From contig NZ_SMDQ01000003.1 of assembly GCF_012911975.1 (NCBI RefSeq), forward strand, positions 106,422 to 170,421: a DNA stretch of 64,000 nucleotides. Reading direction: 5' to 3'. The notes below the pieces were generated by a model. That model was not told where the DNA came from. It did not search any database and saw only the letters and a list, made by a program, of their open reading frames with translations. Position 1 is the stretch's first letter; every line of letters starts with the position of its first letter. Shown piece by piece: positions 35,556 to 46,348 of the stretch. The translations under genes were made by a program, and so were the position numbers. The DNA is from Nodosilinea sp. P-1105 (lineage in GTDB: Bacteria > Cyanobacteriota > Cyanobacteriia > Phormidesmidales > Phormidesmidaceae).

Positions 35556-36419
35556 ATGGGTATCCGTTCTTACCGACCATACACTCCAGGCACTCGCGAG
35601 CGCACCGTCTCTGAGTTTGCCGAAATCACCCGTAGCGAACCTGAAAAGTCCCTGACGCGGTCCAAGCATCGACCTAAGGGACGCAACAATCGGGGGGTAA
35701 TTACCTGTCGCCATCGAGGTGGTGGACACAAGCGCCTTTACCGAGTCGTTGATTTCCATCGAAATAAGGTGGGCGTGTCGGCCAAGGTGGCCTCCATCGA
35801 GTACGACCCCAATCGCAACGCTCGGATTTCCCTACTCCACTATGCCGATGGGGAAAAGCGCTATATCCTTTGTCCAGCCGGCTTAACGGTAGGTGCCACT
35901 GTCGTTTCTGGGCCTGATGCCCCCTTGGAAGTTGGTAATGCTTTACCGCTGTACAAGATTCCTCTAGGCACCACAGTGCACAACATCGAGATGCAGGCCG
36001 GTAAAGGAGGGCAAATGGCTCGCTCTGCCGGAGCTGGGGCTCAGGTGGTGGCCAAAGAAGGAGACTACGTCACCTTAAAGCTACCTTCCACAGAGGTACG
36101 GATGGTGCGGCGAGAATGCTATGCCACCATTGGCCAGGTAGGAAATGCCGATATTCGTAACGTCAGCCTAGGTAAGGCTGGTCGTAAACGTTGGATGGGG
36201 CGTCGTCCTGAGGTCCGTGGCAGCGTCATGAACCCAGTGGATCACCCCCATGGTGGTGGTGAAGGGCGAGCCCCCATTGGCCGATCTGGGCCAGTTACCC
36301 CCTGGGGCAAACCTACCTTAGGCTATAAAACTCGCAAAAAGAACAAGGACAGCGACAAGTATGTGGTGCGTCGTCGTCGTCGGGTATCTAAGCGGGGACG
36401 GGGCGGTCGGAACGCTTAG
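35556..36419 (+). CDS. rplB: 50S ribosomal protein L2
   Basis: 287 residues. The C-terminal signature [18 protein letters not shown] contains the histidine essential for peptidyl transfer. The N-terminal [20 protein letters not shown] is typical for cyanobacterial L2. Confidence 0.98.
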   Translation: MGIRSYRPYTPGTRERTVSEFAEITRSEPEKSLTRSKHRPKGRNNRGVITCRHRGGGHKRLYRVVDFHRNKVGVSAKVASIEYDPNRNARISLLHYADGEKRYILCPAGLTVGATVVSGPDAPLEVGNALPLYKIPLGTTVHNIEMQAGKGGQMARSAGAGAQVVAKEGDYVTLKLPSTEVRMVRRECYATIGQVGNADIRNVSLGKAGRKRWMGRRPEVRGSVMNPVDHPHGGGEGRAPIGRSGPVTPWGKPTLGYKTRKKNKDSDKYVVRRRRRVSKRGRGGRNA

Positions 36420-36482
36420 ATGATTGGTCGCCTAGATTGTTGGTATCGCATGTCGTTGGTTGTTGTGTAGGGCTGAAGCATC

Positions 36483-36761
36483 ATGTCTCGCTCATTGAAG
36501 AAAGGGCCGTTTGTGGCCGACCACTTACTGTCAAAAATTGAAGCCCTTAACACTAAGGGAGATAAGCAGGTGATTAAGACCTGGTCTCGGGCGTCTACGA
36601 TTTTGCCCCAGATGATTGGGCATACCATTGCCGTTCACAATGGTCGGCAGCATGTTCCGGTCTACATTACCGAGCAGATGGTCGGCCATAAGCTAGGTGA
36701 ATTTGCCCCTACGCGAACCTTTCGCGGGCATGCCAAAAGTGATAAGAAAGCGCGTCGTTAG
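36483..36761 (+). CDS. rpsS: 30S ribosomal protein S19
   Basis: 92 residues; [16 protein letters not shown] and [23 protein letters not shown] identify S19 of the 30S head. Confidence 0.98.
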   Translation: MSRSLKKGPFVADHLLSKIEALNTKGDKQVIKTWSRASTILPQMIGHTIAVHNGRQHVPVYITEQMVGHKLGEFAPTRTFRGHAKSDKKARR

Positions 36762-36778
36762 GCAGAGGAGTTGGAGAA

Positions 36779-37135
36779 ATGGCTGTAGATACCTCAGAGC
36801 AGGTTAAGGCAGTGGCCCGCTATGTGCGCATGTCTCCCCGCAAGGTGCGTCGCGTACTCGATCAAATTCGTGGTAAAAGCTACCGAGATGCTCTGATCAT
36901 CCTGGAGTTCATGCCCTACAAGGCCTGTGAGCCCATCATTAAAGTGTTGCGCTCTGCGGTGGCCAACGCTGAGCACAATAACGGCCTAGATCCCATTGAT
37001 CTTGTGATTAGTGAGGCTTATGCCGATGCTGGGCCGACCCTGAGGCGGTTTCGACCTCGGGCCCAAGGACGGGCCTATCAAATTCGTAAGCCCACTTGCC
37101 ATATCACCATCGCGGTAGCTCCCCCTGGTGAGTAA
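36779..37135 (+). CDS. rplV: 50S ribosomal protein L22
   Basis: 118 residues; [22 protein letters not shown] and the beta-hairpin [22 protein letters not shown] that lines the exit tunnel are present. 17 bp after rpsS. Confidence 0.98.
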   Translation: MAVDTSEQVKAVARYVRMSPRKVRRVLDQIRGKSYRDALIILEFMPYKACEPIIKVLRSAVANAEHNNGLDPIDLVISEAYADAGPTLRRFRPRAQGRAYQIRKPTCHITIAVAPPGE

Positions 37136-37211
37136 GGGTTAAGGCTAGAGTCCACTATTTATATTGTTTGCTCGAATCAGTCGTTAAAGCACCGTTTTCA
37201 GAGGTTAGTTC

Positions 37212-37943
37212 GTGGGACACAAGATTCATCCAACTGGGTTTCGCCTTGGCGTAGTGCAAGAGCACCGTTCTCGCTGGTTTGCGGAAGGTATGCGCTATCC
37301 CGAGCTGCTTCAAGAGGATTATCTCATTCGTGAGTATGTCCAAAAGACCCTCAGCAATGCTGGCATTTCTGATATTCGGATTGAGCGTAAAGCCGATCAG
37401 ATTGATCTTGAAGTTCGTACGGCTCGCCCTGGGGTGGTTGTTGGTCGTGGTGGAGCAGGTATTGAATCCCTCCGTTCCGGCCTCCAAAAGGTGTTGAAGG
37501 ATTCCAATCGCCAGATTCGGGTAAACGTGGTTGAAGTCAGCCGGGTTGACGCGGATGCGGCCTTAGTGGCGGAATACATCGTTCAGCAGCTAGAGCGGCG
37601 GGTGTCGTTCCGGCGAGTGGTACGCCAGGCTTTGCAGCGGGCTCAGCGGGCTGGGGTAGAAGGTATCAAGATCCAAGTGAGTGGTCGGCTAAACGGGGCA
37701 GAAATTGCTCGCACCGAATGGACTCGGGAAGGTCGTGTCCCCCTCCACACCCTCAGAGCCGATGTGGACTATGCCTACACCACCGCCCAAACCACTTACG
37801 GCATTTTAGGGGTGAAAGTATGGATCTTTAAGGGTGAGATTATTCCTGGCCAAGAAGATCCAACTCCTGCCCCGAATGTCCAACCCCGGCGGCGGCAACC
37901 CCGGCGGCGGCAGCAGTTTGAAGACCGCTCGAATGAAGCTTAA
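37212..37943 (+). CDS. rpsC: 30S ribosomal protein S3
   Basis: 243 residues with GTG start; [24 protein letters not shown], the KH motif [12 protein letters not shown] and a proline- and arginine-rich C-terminal tail ([11 protein letters not shown]), as in other cyanobacterial S3 proteins. Confidence 0.98.
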   Translation: MGHKIHPTGFRLGVVQEHRSRWFAEGMRYPELLQEDYLIREYVQKTLSNAGISDIRIERKADQIDLEVRTARPGVVVGRGGAGIESLRSGLQKVLKDSNRQIRVNVVEVSRVDADAALVAEYIVQQLERRVSFRRVVRQALQRAQRAGVEGIKIQVSGRLNGAEIARTEWTREGRVPLHTLRADVDYAYTTAQTTYGILGVKVWIFKGEIIPGQEDPTPAPNVQPRRRQPRRRQQFEDRSNEA

Positions 37944-38003
37944 CGCTTAAGTTCCGACGTTTTCTCGATTGAAGTTAACCTGTGAATTGATGAGTGCCGA
38001 TCC

Positions 38004-38423
38004 ATGCTTAGTCCAAAACGAACTAAATTTCGCAAGCAGCATCGCGGGCGCATGCGCGGGATGGCTCAACGGGGGAGTGACATTAGCTTTGGCGATTTTG
38101 CTCTACAAGCTACTGAACCTTGCTGGCTCACCTCTCGCCAAATCGAGGCCGGTCGTCGGGCTATGACTCGCTACGTCCGTCGGGGCGGAAAGATCTGGAT
38201 TCGGGTTTTCCCCGACAAGCCGGTTACGATGCGTCCAGCAGAAACCCGGATGGGTTCTGGTAAAGGGAACCCAGAGTACTGGGTAGCCGTGGTAAAGCCA
38301 GGTCGGATTATCTTTGAAATTGCTGGTGTACCTGAGGCAACAGCTCGTGAAGCGATGCGTCTAGCTGCCTTCAAGCTGCCCTTCAAAACCAAGTTTATTG
38401 TCAGAGATAGTAAGGAGGCTTAA
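38004..38423 (+). CDS. rplP: 50S ribosomal protein L16
   Basis: 139 residues; [19 protein letters not shown] and [30 protein letters not shown] are L16 hallmarks. Confidence 0.98.
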   Translation: MLSPKRTKFRKQHRGRMRGMAQRGSDISFGDFALQATEPCWLTSRQIEAGRRAMTRYVRRGGKIWIRVFPDKPVTMRPAETRMGSGKGNPEYWVAVVKPGRIIFEIAGVPEATAREAMRLAAFKLPFKTKFIVRDSKEA

Positions 38424-38427
38424 CCCA

Positions 38428-38700
38428 ATGGCACTGCCTAAAATTCAGGATGCCCGCAACCTCAGTGATGAGGAATTACTTGAGGCCATTGTGGAAACTA
38501 AGCGGGATCTATTTCAGCTGCGGTTTCAAAAAGCCACTCGACAACTTGATAAGTCAGTGCATCAATTCAAGCATGCTCGTCATCGCCTGGCTCAGTTAAT
38601 GACCGTTCAGCGGGAGCGCCAACTGGCATCCTTAGAAAGTGCTGCTACTGGTCAGTCGGATGAGGTCACCGCAGCCGCTGCGGAATCAGTATCAGCATAG
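38428..38700 (+). CDS. rpmC: 50S ribosomal protein L29
   Basis: 90 residues starting [21 protein letters not shown]; the L29 core is followed by an alanine- and serine-rich tail. The ATG at 38428 is fixed by AAGGAGG 9 bases upstream, inside the end of rplP; ten upstream in-frame codons are left out. Confidence 0.97.
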   Translation: MALPKIQDARNLSDEELLEAIVETKRDLFQLRFQKATRQLDKSVHQFKHARHRLAQLMTVQRERQLASLESAATGQSDEVTAAAAESVSA

Positions 38701-38716
38701 GGAATAGGTAAACGAG

Positions 38717-38968
38717 ATGGCGGTTAAAGAACGAGTGGGATTGGTCGTCAGCGACAAGATGGATAAGACCGTTGTTGTAGCTGTAGAAAGCCGGACCTCC
38801 CATCAAAAGTACGGCAAGATTGTGGTTCGGACTAAGCGTTATAAAGTTCACGACGAAGAAAATGCCTGCCAAGAAGGGGACCGGGTACGTATCCGTGAAA
38901 CTCGTCCCCTAAGTCGGACAAAGCGCTGGGTCGTGGCTGACATTGTTAATCGGGCAGCGGAGGCCTAG
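38717..38968 (+). CDS. rpsQ: 30S ribosomal protein S17
   Basis: 83 residues with [21 protein letters not shown] and the loop [19 protein letters not shown] of S17, an early 16S rRNA binder. Confidence 0.98.
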   Translation: MAVKERVGLVVSDKMDKTVVVAVESRTSHQKYGKIVVRTKRYKVHDEENACQEGDRVRIRETRPLSRTKRWVVADIVNRAAEA

Positions 38969-38976
38969 GGGAAAAA

Positions 38977-39342
38977 ATGATTCAGCAGGAATCTTATTTA
39001 AATGTGGCGGATAACAGCGGAGCACGGAAGCTCATGTGTATCCGTGTGTTAGGCGGGAACCGGCGCTATGCCGGTGTGGGCGATGTGGTGATTGCCGTGG
39101 TTAAGGATGCCCTGCCTAATATGGCCGTGAAGAAATCGGATGTGGTGCGGGCTGTGATTGTTCGTACTAAAAAAGGATTACGGCGCAGCAGTGGGATGAG
39201 CATTCGCTTTGATGACAATGCGGCTGTAATCATCAACCAGGACGGCAATCCACGGGGTACTAGAGTTTTTGGCCCTGTGGCTCGGGAACTGCGCGATAAG
39301 AACTTTACCAAGATTGTTTCCCTCGCACCGGAGGTATTGTAA
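38977..39342 (+). CDS. rplN: 50S ribosomal protein L14
   Basis: 121 residues; [27 protein letters not shown] and [28 protein letters not shown] match L14 exactly in layout. Its stop overlaps the rplX start (TAATG). Confidence 0.98.
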   Translation: MIQQESYLNVADNSGARKLMCIRVLGGNRRYAGVGDVVIAVVKDALPNMAVKKSDVVRAVIVRTKKGLRRSSGMSIRFDDNAAVIINQDGNPRGTRVFGPVARELRDKNFTKIVSLAPEVL

Positions 39343-39689
39343 TGGCAACATCTACCAAGCAGCCCACCCGGCAGAAGGTACATGTGCGTAAAGGCGATAC
39401 GGTTCAGGTGATTACTGGGCGCGATCGCGGCAAAGTGGGTGAAGTGTTATCGGTTAACCCCAAGAAAAGCCAAGTGATTGTGCAAGGGGTGAACATGCGC
39501 ACCAAGCATGTCAAGCCTCAACAGGAAGGGGAATCTGGCCAGATTGTGGTGCAAGAAGGGCCCATTCACAGCTCTAACGTCATGCTGTACTCCGAGAAAG
39601 AGAAGGTGGCGAGTCGAGTTTGCTACACCTTCAATGAGGATGGACGTAAAGTCCGCATGTTGAAAAAAACTGGGGAAATTATTGATTAA
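39342..39689 (+). CDS. rplX: 50S ribosomal protein L24
   Basis: 115 residues; the KOW segment [22 protein letters not shown] marks L24. Translation is coupled to rplN by a TAATG overlap. Confidence 0.98.
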   Translation: MATSTKQPTRQKVHVRKGDTVQVITGRDRGKVGEVLSVNPKKSQVIVQGVNMRTKHVKPQQEGESGQIVVQEGPIHSSNVMLYSEKEKVASRVCYTFNEDGRKVRMLKKTGEIID

Positions 39690-39784
39690 CCAGGGATATC
39701 TTGGTGGTCCAACGGTTACCCCTTAATGCCTTTAACGATTAATCACTTTATTCCTGACCAAGCCCAGGAAAGTAGTAAATCATC

Positions 39785-40330
39785 ATGACAGATCAGCTCA
39801 AAATCCTTTATCGAGATACGGTGGTACCCAAACTGATGGATCAGTTTAAGTACACCAACATTCACCAGGTGCCCAAAGTTGTTAAAGTCACCGTCAACCG
39901 AGGTTTAGGGGAGGCGTCTCAGAACGCCAAGGCCCTGGAATCATCCCTGAGTGAAATTGCCTTGATTACAGGGCAGCGCCCTGTGGTTACCCGGGCAAAA
40001 AAGGCGATCGCGGGGTTCAAGATTCGTCAGGGCATGCCTGTGGGCGTTATGGTCACCCTTCGCTCAGATCGAATGTATGCCTTTTTGAACCGCCTCATCA
40101 ACCTATCTCTGCCCCGCATTCGTGACTTTCGTGGGATTAGCCCTAAGGCCTTTGACGGTCGTGGTAACTACACCTTGGGCCTCCGGGAACAATTGATTTT
40201 CCCGGAAATTGATTACGACAGTATTGATCAGATTCGTGGATTGGATGTCACCATCGTGACCACAGCCAATACCGATGAAGAAGGGCGAGCACTACTCAAG
40301 GAATTGGGTATGCCATTCCGTGACAACTAA
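39785..40330 (+). CDS. rplE: 50S ribosomal protein L5
   Basis: 181 residues; [21 protein letters not shown] and [32 protein letters not shown] identify L5, which binds 5S rRNA. Confidence 0.98.
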   Translation: MTDQLKILYRDTVVPKLMDQFKYTNIHQVPKVVKVTVNRGLGEASQNAKALESSLSEIALITGQRPVVTRAKKAIAGFKIRQGMPVGVMVTLRSDRMYAFLNRLINLSLPRIRDFRGISPKAFDGRGNYTLGLREQLIFPEIDYDSIDQIRGLDVTIVTTANTDEEGRALLKELGMPFRDN

Positions 40331-40356
40331 TACAGGTTTATACGCGTACTAGAACT

Positions 40357-40758
40357 ATGGCTGCTAACGACATCATTGCGGATATGCTGACTCGCATTCG
40401 AAATGCGAACTTGGCGCGGCACCAAACCGTGAGTATTCCTTCGACCCGGATGACCCGGAGTATTGCCAAGGTACTCAAAGAAGAGGGGTTTATTACTGAC
40501 TTTACTGAGGTCACCACTGAAGAACGGCCCCAGCTAGTCATTACTCTGAAATACAAGGGGAAAACTCGTCAGCCGATTATTCGTAATCTGACTCGCGTTA
40601 GCAAACCTGGTTTGCGGGTGTATTCCAACCGTAAAGAGTTGCCCCGGGTACTAGGGGGAATTGGAATTGCCATCATTTCCACCTCTAGCGGCATCATGAC
40701 CGATCGTGATGCTCGCCGTCAGGGAGTGGGGGGTGAAGTACTGTGCTACGTTTGGTAG
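40357..40758 (+). CDS. rpsH: 30S ribosomal protein S8
   Basis: 133 residues; [18 protein letters not shown] and the C-terminal [27 protein letters not shown] are S8 signatures. In other bacteria S8 represses the spc operon; control here is unknown. Confidence 0.98.
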   Translation: MAANDIIADMLTRIRNANLARHQTVSIPSTRMTRSIAKVLKEEGFITDFTEVTTEERPQLVITLKYKGKTRQPIIRNLTRVSKPGLRVYSNRKELPRVLGGIGIAIISTSSGIMTDRDARRQGVGGEVLCYVW

Positions 40759-40830
40759 TTGACCCTTAGGCGGTCTACAGATCTGACGACAGAGCGTTAT
40801 TGAATGCTAAGGATTTAGGAGTATTGCATC

Positions 40831-41370
40831 ATGTCACGTATTGGCAAACGGCCAATCCCTATCCCGGCTAAGGTGTCAATTACGATTGACGGTCAGGATG
40901 TTCAGGTTAAAGGGCCAAAAGGAGAACTCTCCCGCACATTGCCTGCTGGGGTAGTGGTGGTTCAAGAGGGTGACACGGTTTTGGTGAATCGTAAGAACGA
41001 CTCACGGCTGGCCCGGGAGCGTCATGGCCTTTGCCGCACCCTGGTAGCCAATATGGTAGAAGGGGTGGCCAATGGTTATCAGAAGCGCCTAGAGATTCAA
41101 GGGATTGGTTATCGGGCTCAAGTCCAAGGCCGCAATCTGAACCTCAGCCTGGGCTATAGCCATCCAGTGGTGTTTGAACCTCCCACCGGCATTGAGTTTG
41201 CGGTTGAAAACAACACCAATGTTATCGTCAGTGGCATTGATAAAGAACTGGTCGGTAATATGGCCGCTAGGGTTCGGGCTAGCCGACCCCCTGAGCCCTA
41301 TAAGGGTAAAGGTGTGCGCTATGCCGGTGAGCAAATCAGACGTAAGGCTGGGAAGTCAGGGAAAAAATAA
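40831..41370 (+). CDS. rplF: 50S ribosomal protein L6
   Basis: 179 residues; [32 protein letters not shown] and [27 protein letters not shown] are typical of L6. Confidence 0.98.
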   Translation: MSRIGKRPIPIPAKVSITIDGQDVQVKGPKGELSRTLPAGVVVVQEGDTVLVNRKNDSRLARERHGLCRTLVANMVEGVANGYQKRLEIQGIGYRAQVQGRNLNLSLGYSHPVVFEPPTGIEFAVENNTNVIVSGIDKELVGNMAARVRASRPPEPYKGKGVRYAGEQIRRKAGKSGKK

Positions 41371-41373
41371 GCC

Positions 41374-41736
41374 ATGAAAGCAAGTCGTAAAGAGTTAACC
41401 CGTCGCCGCCATGCACGCATTCGTAAGCGTGTGTTTGGTACCCCTGAGCAGCCTCGGTTGGCGGTATTTCGATCGAATCAGCACATTTATGCTCAGATCA
41501 TTGATGATACGGCTCATCGCACTTTGGTGGCTGCTTCAACCGTAGAATCAGATGTCTTAGACAGTGGGCAATCTGGAGCCACCCAGGAAGCGGCGGCGGC
41601 GGTTGGCAAGCTGGTGGCGGAGCGGGCCTTACAGGCAGGCATCAACCAGGTGGTGTTTGATCGTGGTGGCAAGCTGTACCACGGTCGCGTTGCCACCTTG
41701 GCTGATGCAGCTCGCGAAGCTGGCTTAAACGTTTAA
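41374..41736 (+). CDS. rplR: 50S ribosomal protein L18
   Basis: 120 residues; [35 protein letters not shown] and [24 protein letters not shown] match L18, a 5S rRNA binder. Three bases after rplF. Confidence 0.98.
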   Translation: MKASRKELTRRRHARIRKRVFGTPEQPRLAVFRSNQHIYAQIIDDTAHRTLVAASTVESDVLDSGQSGATQEAAAAVGKLVAERALQAGINQVVFDRGGKLYHGRVATLADAAREAGLNV

Positions 41737-41818
41737 GGGAGTGGCACTCGCAACTCCTTGGGAATCGCTCAATGGCATAGTCTAACAGTGCTGGATTAAA
41801 GAGAGGCTTGGGAAAAGC

Positions 41819-42340
41819 ATGGCAAATCGTCGTAAAGAAGCTCGTACTAAAGAGAAGAAAACCGACTGGCAAGAGCGCGTTGTACAAATTCGCCGGGTCA
41901 CGAAGGTGGTGAAAGGGGGTAAAAAACTCAGCTTTCGCGCCATCGTTGTGGTCGGTAATGAAAAAGGCCAAGTCGGTGTCGGAGTTGGTAAAGCTGGGGA
42001 TGTCATCGGTGCCGTGAAGAAAGGGGTAGCCGATGGCAAAAAGCACTTAGTTGATGTGCCCTTGACGCGCTCCTACTCTATTCCCCATCCGTCTAATGGG
42101 ATTGGGGGGGGTGCTAAGGTGTTTATGCGCCCAGCGGCACCTGGTACCGGAGTAATTGCTGGGGGAGCCGTGCGGACTGTGCTCGAACTAGCCGGGGTTC
42201 GGAATGTGCTGGCTAAGCAGTTGGGATCAAACAATCCTTTAAATAATGCTCGAGCCGCTGCCGATGCCCTTGCTTCCCTGCGGACCTTTACTGAGGTGGC
42301 TGAGGAGCGCGATATTCCGGTCGAAAATCTGTACGTATAA
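41819..42340 (+). CDS. rpsE: 30S ribosomal protein S5
   Basis: 173 residues; [30 protein letters not shown] and [22 protein letters not shown] identify S5, important for decoding accuracy. Confidence 0.98.
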   Translation: MANRRKEARTKEKKTDWQERVVQIRRVTKVVKGGKKLSFRAIVVVGNEKGQVGVGVGKAGDVIGAVKKGVADGKKHLVDVPLTRSYSIPHPSNGIGGGAKVFMRPAAPGTGVIAGGAVRTVLELAGVRNVLAKQLGSNNPLNNARAAADALASLRTFTEVAEERDIPVENLYV

Positions 42341-42362
42341 CTATTGTTTATCTTACGCAGCC

Positions 42363-42809
42363 ATGAGACTTAACGACGCACAACCTAAAGCCGGATCCAA
42401 GCGCCGCCGCCGTCGGGTCGGTCGAGGTATTTCTGCTGGCCAAGGGGCGAGCTGTGGATTTGGCATGCGAGGGCAAAAGTCCCGATCTGGCAGCGGTACT
42501 CGTCCCGGGTTTGAGGGGGGGCAAATGCCGCTTTACCGCCGTATCCCTAAGCTCAAGCACTTCCCTCTGGTAAATCAGAAGGTTTACACCATCATTAATC
42601 TGAAAAATTTAGCTCACTTGCCTGCAGGTACCGAAGTCACCCTAGAGTCGCTACTGGAAGCCGGTGTCTTAACCACTAATGATGGCCCGCTTAAGGTCCT
42701 GGGAGATGGCGAATTGTCTAATGCCCTGACGGTTAGGGCGGCAGCTTTCACCCAGTCAGCTAAGGCTAAAATCGAGCAAGCTGGTGGTACTTGCGAGATC
42801 ATTAGTTAG
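42363..42809 (+). CDS. rplO: 50S ribosomal protein L15
   Basis: 148 residues; [22 protein letters not shown] and the glycine-rich [18 protein letters not shown] loop are typical of L15. The ATG at 42363 lies just after the rpsE stop; an upstream in-frame extension overlaps rpsE in another frame and is rejected. Confidence 0.98.
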   Translation: MRLNDAQPKAGSKRRRRRVGRGISAGQGASCGFGMRGQKSRSGSGTRPGFEGGQMPLYRRIPKLKHFPLVNQKVYTIINLKNLAHLPAGTEVTLESLLEAGVLTTNDGPLKVLGDGELSNALTVRAAAFTQSAKAKIEQAGGTCEIIS

Positions 42810-42899
42810 CGGGATAGCTCAGTCATCCCTTAGACTAGTACTGAAGCCGCCTTTTGTGGCTCTACTCAAGAATTAAACGCAGGTCCGAGGAACTCTTTC

Positions 42900-44213
42900 A
42901 TGGTCGTAAGTCGGGGTAAAACGCCAAGCGCACAGGAAACCTTTATGCAGATGGCGCAAGCAGCTGGCTTGCGCAGTCGCCTGCTGGTCACCCTGGGGTT
43001 ATTGGTTTTAGTTAGACTGGGTATTTTTATTCCAGTCCCTGGGATTGATCGAGCTGCTTTCGCAGAGTCGATTCAGTCAGGCAGTCTCGGCGGCTTTGTT
43101 GGTTTCTTAGATATTTTTGTGGGTGGTGGGCTCTCTGCTCTGGGTATTTTTGCTCTGGGCATTTTGCCATTTATTAACGCCTCCATTATTATGCAGCTGT
43201 TAACAGCGGCGATCCCTGCCCTTGAAGATTTACAGAAAAATGAGGGAGAGGCTGGCCGCCGTAAGATTTCCCAAATTACTCGTTATGTTGCCCTTGGCTG
43301 GGCAATTTTGCAGAGTACGTTGCTCTCTTCGTTTCTGTTGTACCAGTTTGCTCGGGTGCCCGGGATTCCCTTTGTGGTCGAAACCGTGATCGCCTTAACC
43401 GCTGGTTCTATGTTCGTCATGTGGGTAGGAGAACTAATCACAGAGCGGGGCATTGGCAATGGCGCTTCTCTATTAATCTTCTTGAATATTGTCTCCACCT
43501 TGCCCCGTTCCCTGGGCCAGACCATTGAGTTAGCTCAGAGCGGCGATCGCAACCTGGTGGGCGGCGTGATTATTTTGATGCTGGTATTCCTGGCCATGAT
43601 TGTGGGGATCGTGTTTGTGCAGGAAGGCACACGGCGAATTCCGATTATTTCGGCTCGTCGCCAGGTGGGTCGCAAAATGTATATCGAACAGAGCAATTAC
43701 CTTCCCCTGCGGCTAAATCAGGGGGGGGTGATGCCGATTATTTTTGCCTCTGCTGTCCTGGTATTGCCGATTTCTCTGACCCAGTACATCAACAACCCCA
43801 CCTTCAACCAGATCGTTAACACCTATCTCAATCCAACCTCTCTGGTGTATGTGGGTCTTTATCTGCTGATGATTTTATTCTTCAGCTACTTTTACGCCTC
43901 TCTGGTGGTCAACCCTGAGGATATGTCCCGGAACTTGAAGAAAATGGGGGCGAGCATTCCAGGTATCCGGCCGGGTAAGGCCACGACCGAATACATTAGC
44001 CGTATTTTGAATCGACTCACCTTCTTGGGCGCTATTTTTCTAGGTCTAGTAGCAGTTGTACCAAGTGCTGTGGAGGGTTTGACTCGGGTACAAACCTTCA
44101 GAGGCTTTGGGGCTACTTCCTTGCTGATCTTAGTGGGGGTTGCGATTGATACCGCCAAGCAGATTCAGACCTATGTGATCTCCCAGCGTTACGAAGGAAT
44201 GGTGAAACAGTAG
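42900..44213 (+). CDS. secY: Preprotein translocase subunit SecY
   Basis: 437 residues with ten hydrophobic helices; the plug and pore part [16 protein letters not shown], the cytosolic loop [39 protein letters not shown] and the C-terminal tail [22 protein letters not shown] are standard. In cyanobacteria one SecY serves cytoplasmic and thylakoid membranes. Its stop overlaps the adk start (TAGTG). Confidence 0.98.
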   Translation: MVVSRGKTPSAQETFMQMAQAAGLRSRLLVTLGLLVLVRLGIFIPVPGIDRAAFAESIQSGSLGGFVGFLDIFVGGGLSALGIFALGILPFINASIIMQLLTAAIPALEDLQKNEGEAGRRKISQITRYVALGWAILQSTLLSSFLLYQFARVPGIPFVVETVIALTAGSMFVMWVGELITERGIGNGASLLIFLNIVSTLPRSLGQTIELAQSGDRNLVGGVIILMLVFLAMIVGIVFVQEGTRRIPIISARRQVGRKMYIEQSNYLPLRLNQGGVMPIIFASAVLVLPISLTQYINNPTFNQIVNTYLNPTSLVYVGLYLLMILFFSYFYASLVVNPEDMSRNLKKMGASIPGIRPGKATTEYISRILNRLTFLGAIFLGLVAVVPSAVEGLTRVQTFRGFGATSLLILVGVAIDTAKQIQTYVISQRYEGMVKQ

Positions 44214-44767
44214 TGACTCGTTTAATTTTCATGGGTCCCCCGGGAGCGGGTAAAGGTACCCAAGCCAAAATGTTATCTGAGGATATGGGTGTACCTCACA
44301 TCTCTACGGGTGACATCTTACGGGCCGCAGTGGCTGAAGGTACATCCCTGGGGCAAAAGGCCGAAGTTTATATGAACGCTGGTGAATTAGTGCCCGATGA
44401 GTTGATGCTAGGGCTAATTCGAGAGCGCTTAGATCAACCTGATGCTCAGCAGGGCTGGATTTTAGACGGCTTCCCTAGGACGGTGCCCCAGGCTGAATTT
44501 TTGAATCAATTGCTAGATGACATCAAGCAGCCATTTGACTTTGCGGTGAACCTGGATGTGACCGATGAGGTGATTATTGCTCGCCTACTGAAGCGGGGGC
44601 GGCAAGATGATGATGAGTCGGTGATCCGCCATCGTTTGGATGTCTACCGGCAGCAAACAGAACCTCTAATTGATTTTTATCGATCGCGACAGCGACTCGT
44701 GTCTATCAACGGTAATCAAACCATGGAGTCTGTGCAAGCGAATTTGAAGCAGGTGGTCGTAGATTAG
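44213..44767 (+). CDS. adk: Adenylate kinase, short form
   Basis: 184 residues with GTG start overlapping the secY stop. P-loop [11 protein letters not shown] at residues 7-17 and the AMP-site motif [12 protein letters not shown] are present. The long zinc-binding LID is absent ([18 protein letters not shown] instead), the short type usual in cyanobacteria. It interconverts ATP, AMP and ADP. Confidence 0.97.
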   Translation: MTRLIFMGPPGAGKGTQAKMLSEDMGVPHISTGDILRAAVAEGTSLGQKAEVYMNAGELVPDELMLGLIRERLDQPDAQQGWILDGFPRTVPQAEFLNQLLDDIKQPFDFAVNLDVTDEVIIARLLKRGRQDDDESVIRHRLDVYRQQTEPLIDFYRSRQRLVSINGNQTMESVQANLKQVVVD

Positions 44768-44903
44768 TGCTTCAGTGACATTGTTTGTTACTTTAAAGGG
44801 GGCCAGGAGGATACCTTGATCCCCCATTTGAGTCCTTAGGATTGCCAGTGGGCAGCCATTCCAAGGGACATTGGACCAATGGACGCAGTAAGGAGGATTT
44901 AGC

Positions 44904-45128
44904 TTGTCTAAACAAGACTTAATTGAAATGGAGGGGACCGTCACTGAATCTTTGCCGAACGCAATGTTTCGGGTGGATTTAGATAACGGATTTAATGTTT
45001 TGGCGCATATTTCCGGCAAAATTCGGCGTAACTACATCAAAATTCTGCCCGGCGATCGCGTCAAGGTAGAGCTTACCCCCTACGACTTAACCAAGGGACG
45101 TATTACCTATCGGCTACGGAAGAAGTAG
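44904..45128 (+). CDS. infA: Translation initiation factor IF-1
   Basis: 74 residues with TTG start; AAGGAGG lies 7 bases upstream. The S1-like OB fold is seen in [43 protein letters not shown]. It ends the rightward half of the superoperon; rpmJ, which normally follows, is 16 kb away on the other strand. No terminator is seen in the 167 bp after it, but two copies of AGAATACCCAA occur there (45238 and 45266). Confidence 0.97.
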
Positions 45129-45295
45129 AGCGGCATCAAGGGCCAGGTTTGGGCTTAAGTCTGGAGCAGAGAGAGATAACAGGACAGATCAATTGGCTCG
45201 GTTATAGCTAATGCCGCCAATTCTCAGCATTCAGTTCAGAATACCCAAGCCAAGGTACCCCAGTTAGAATACCCAAATCAGATCTGTATCTAGAT

Positions 45296-46348
45296 CTAGT
45301 CTGCTGAAGCCAGAATAGGGTCCAATATTGTTTCAGCCCCGTAACGAAAAATGTCAGTGCAGGGTAAGCCAGTTGTGGCTTCAGTCTGGGCGATCGCTCT
45401 ATCGGCAGCGTCCGAGCTGAGTTGGCCTGTATTTAGGGCGATCGCCACCACAGGGGACGGATAAAAGGCTCCCCCAGCCGTGGCTACCTGTTCATAAAGG
45501 TCAACAACACAACGGAGATCCGGGATTTTGACCTGGGGACAGTTATAGATGTGAGTTTGCTCCGCCCGATGTACCAGCACCAGGTGGGTGGGCTGGCTAC
45601 CTCGCAGTAGCGGCAGTGTAGCCGTTGAGGAGGGATTGAGCAGCGACCCCTGACCTTCTACAAATAAGATGTCGTGGTCGTAGCCGTATTTGATCAATTC
45701 CCCCTCTACGGCCCCAGAGGCGTAGTCGACCCGAATAGCGTCTAGGGGAATGCCATCGTCCCCAAGCATCAAGTTAGTCTGCCCCGTCGCAATCACCTTA
45801 GATCGCAGTCCCCGTTTCAGAGTGGCGCGATGCAGTTCTAAAATGGTGGACATTTTGCCCACCGACATATCTGTACCCACCGCCAACACCCGTTTACAGG
45901 GCAGATCTCGGGCTCGCCCCGTCCCCACCGTAAGGCCTGGGGGTTCCTGGCGCACATCCCAGATCCATTGATTGGGCCTTGTCCAGGGCTTTAAGGCTGG
46001 ATGGTCAGCCATTGGTGTGTGCAACCCATTGACAATGCTGAGCCCCGCCTTTACCGCTTGCTCAATCTCTTCAAACCAGGGATCTGGCAGCTTACCGCCA
46101 GAAGGGGCAATACCAATGGCCAGGACATCTGGCGTATAGGTTAGGGCTTCGGTTAACGAGGCCACAATCGGGATGGGTTGATCAATACCGGTGAGTTGGG
46201 CCAGGGATTGACCAGCGGATTGATAGTCAATGACCGCGACAATCGGCGATTGGCTGAAGCGCAGCATCGAGAGGCCGGTCTTACCCATGGTGCTCTGGGT
46301 GCCTTCGTGCATGAGCAAAACAATCCGACTATTAGGCGTGAGGTACAT
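45296..46348 (-). CDS. dgcN: DUF1611 protein, DgcN-like D-glutamate N-acetyltransferase candidate
   Basis: The 350-residue protein belongs to family DUF1611, with an N-terminal Rossmann-like half and a C-terminal P-loop half containing GTDMSVGKMST (158-168) and ILFVEGQGSLLNP. Members named DgcN acetylate D-glutamate with acetyl-CoA, as the first step of a D-glutamate route whose second step is the DgcA racemase. The gene for a DgcA-like enzyme lies directly upstream and overlaps this one by 17 bp. The ATG at 46348 is preferred to a TTG 12 bp further out. The reaction is predicted from family and operon only; earlier annotation calls these proteins NAD-dependent epimerase-like or uncharacterised. 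Confidence 0.75.
   Translation of the reverse strand: MYLTPNSRIVLLMHEGTQSTMGKTGLSMLRFSQSPIVAVIDYQSAGQSLAQLTGIDQPIPIVASLTEALTYTPDVLAIGIAPSGGKLPDPWFEEIEQAVKAGLSIVNGLHTPMADHPALKPWTRPNQWIWDVRQEPPGLTVGTGRARDLPCKRVLAVGTDMSVGKMSTILELHRATLKRGLRSKVIATGQTNLMLGDDGIPLDAIRVDYASGAVEGELIKYGYDHDILFVEGQGSLLNPSSTATLPLLRGSQPTHLVLVHRAEQTHIYNCPQVKIPDLRCVVDLYEQVATAGGAFYPSPVVAIALNTGQLSSDAADRAIAQTEATTGLPCTDIFRYGAETILDPILASAD

Noticed and set aside
42246..42362. N-terminal extension of L15
   Set aside because: Overlaps the end of rpsE; L15 homologues begin at MRLND.
44797..44825. Possible hairpin in the adk-infA spacer (GGGGG with CCCCC)
   Set aside because: Stem is imperfect with a long loop; too weak to call.
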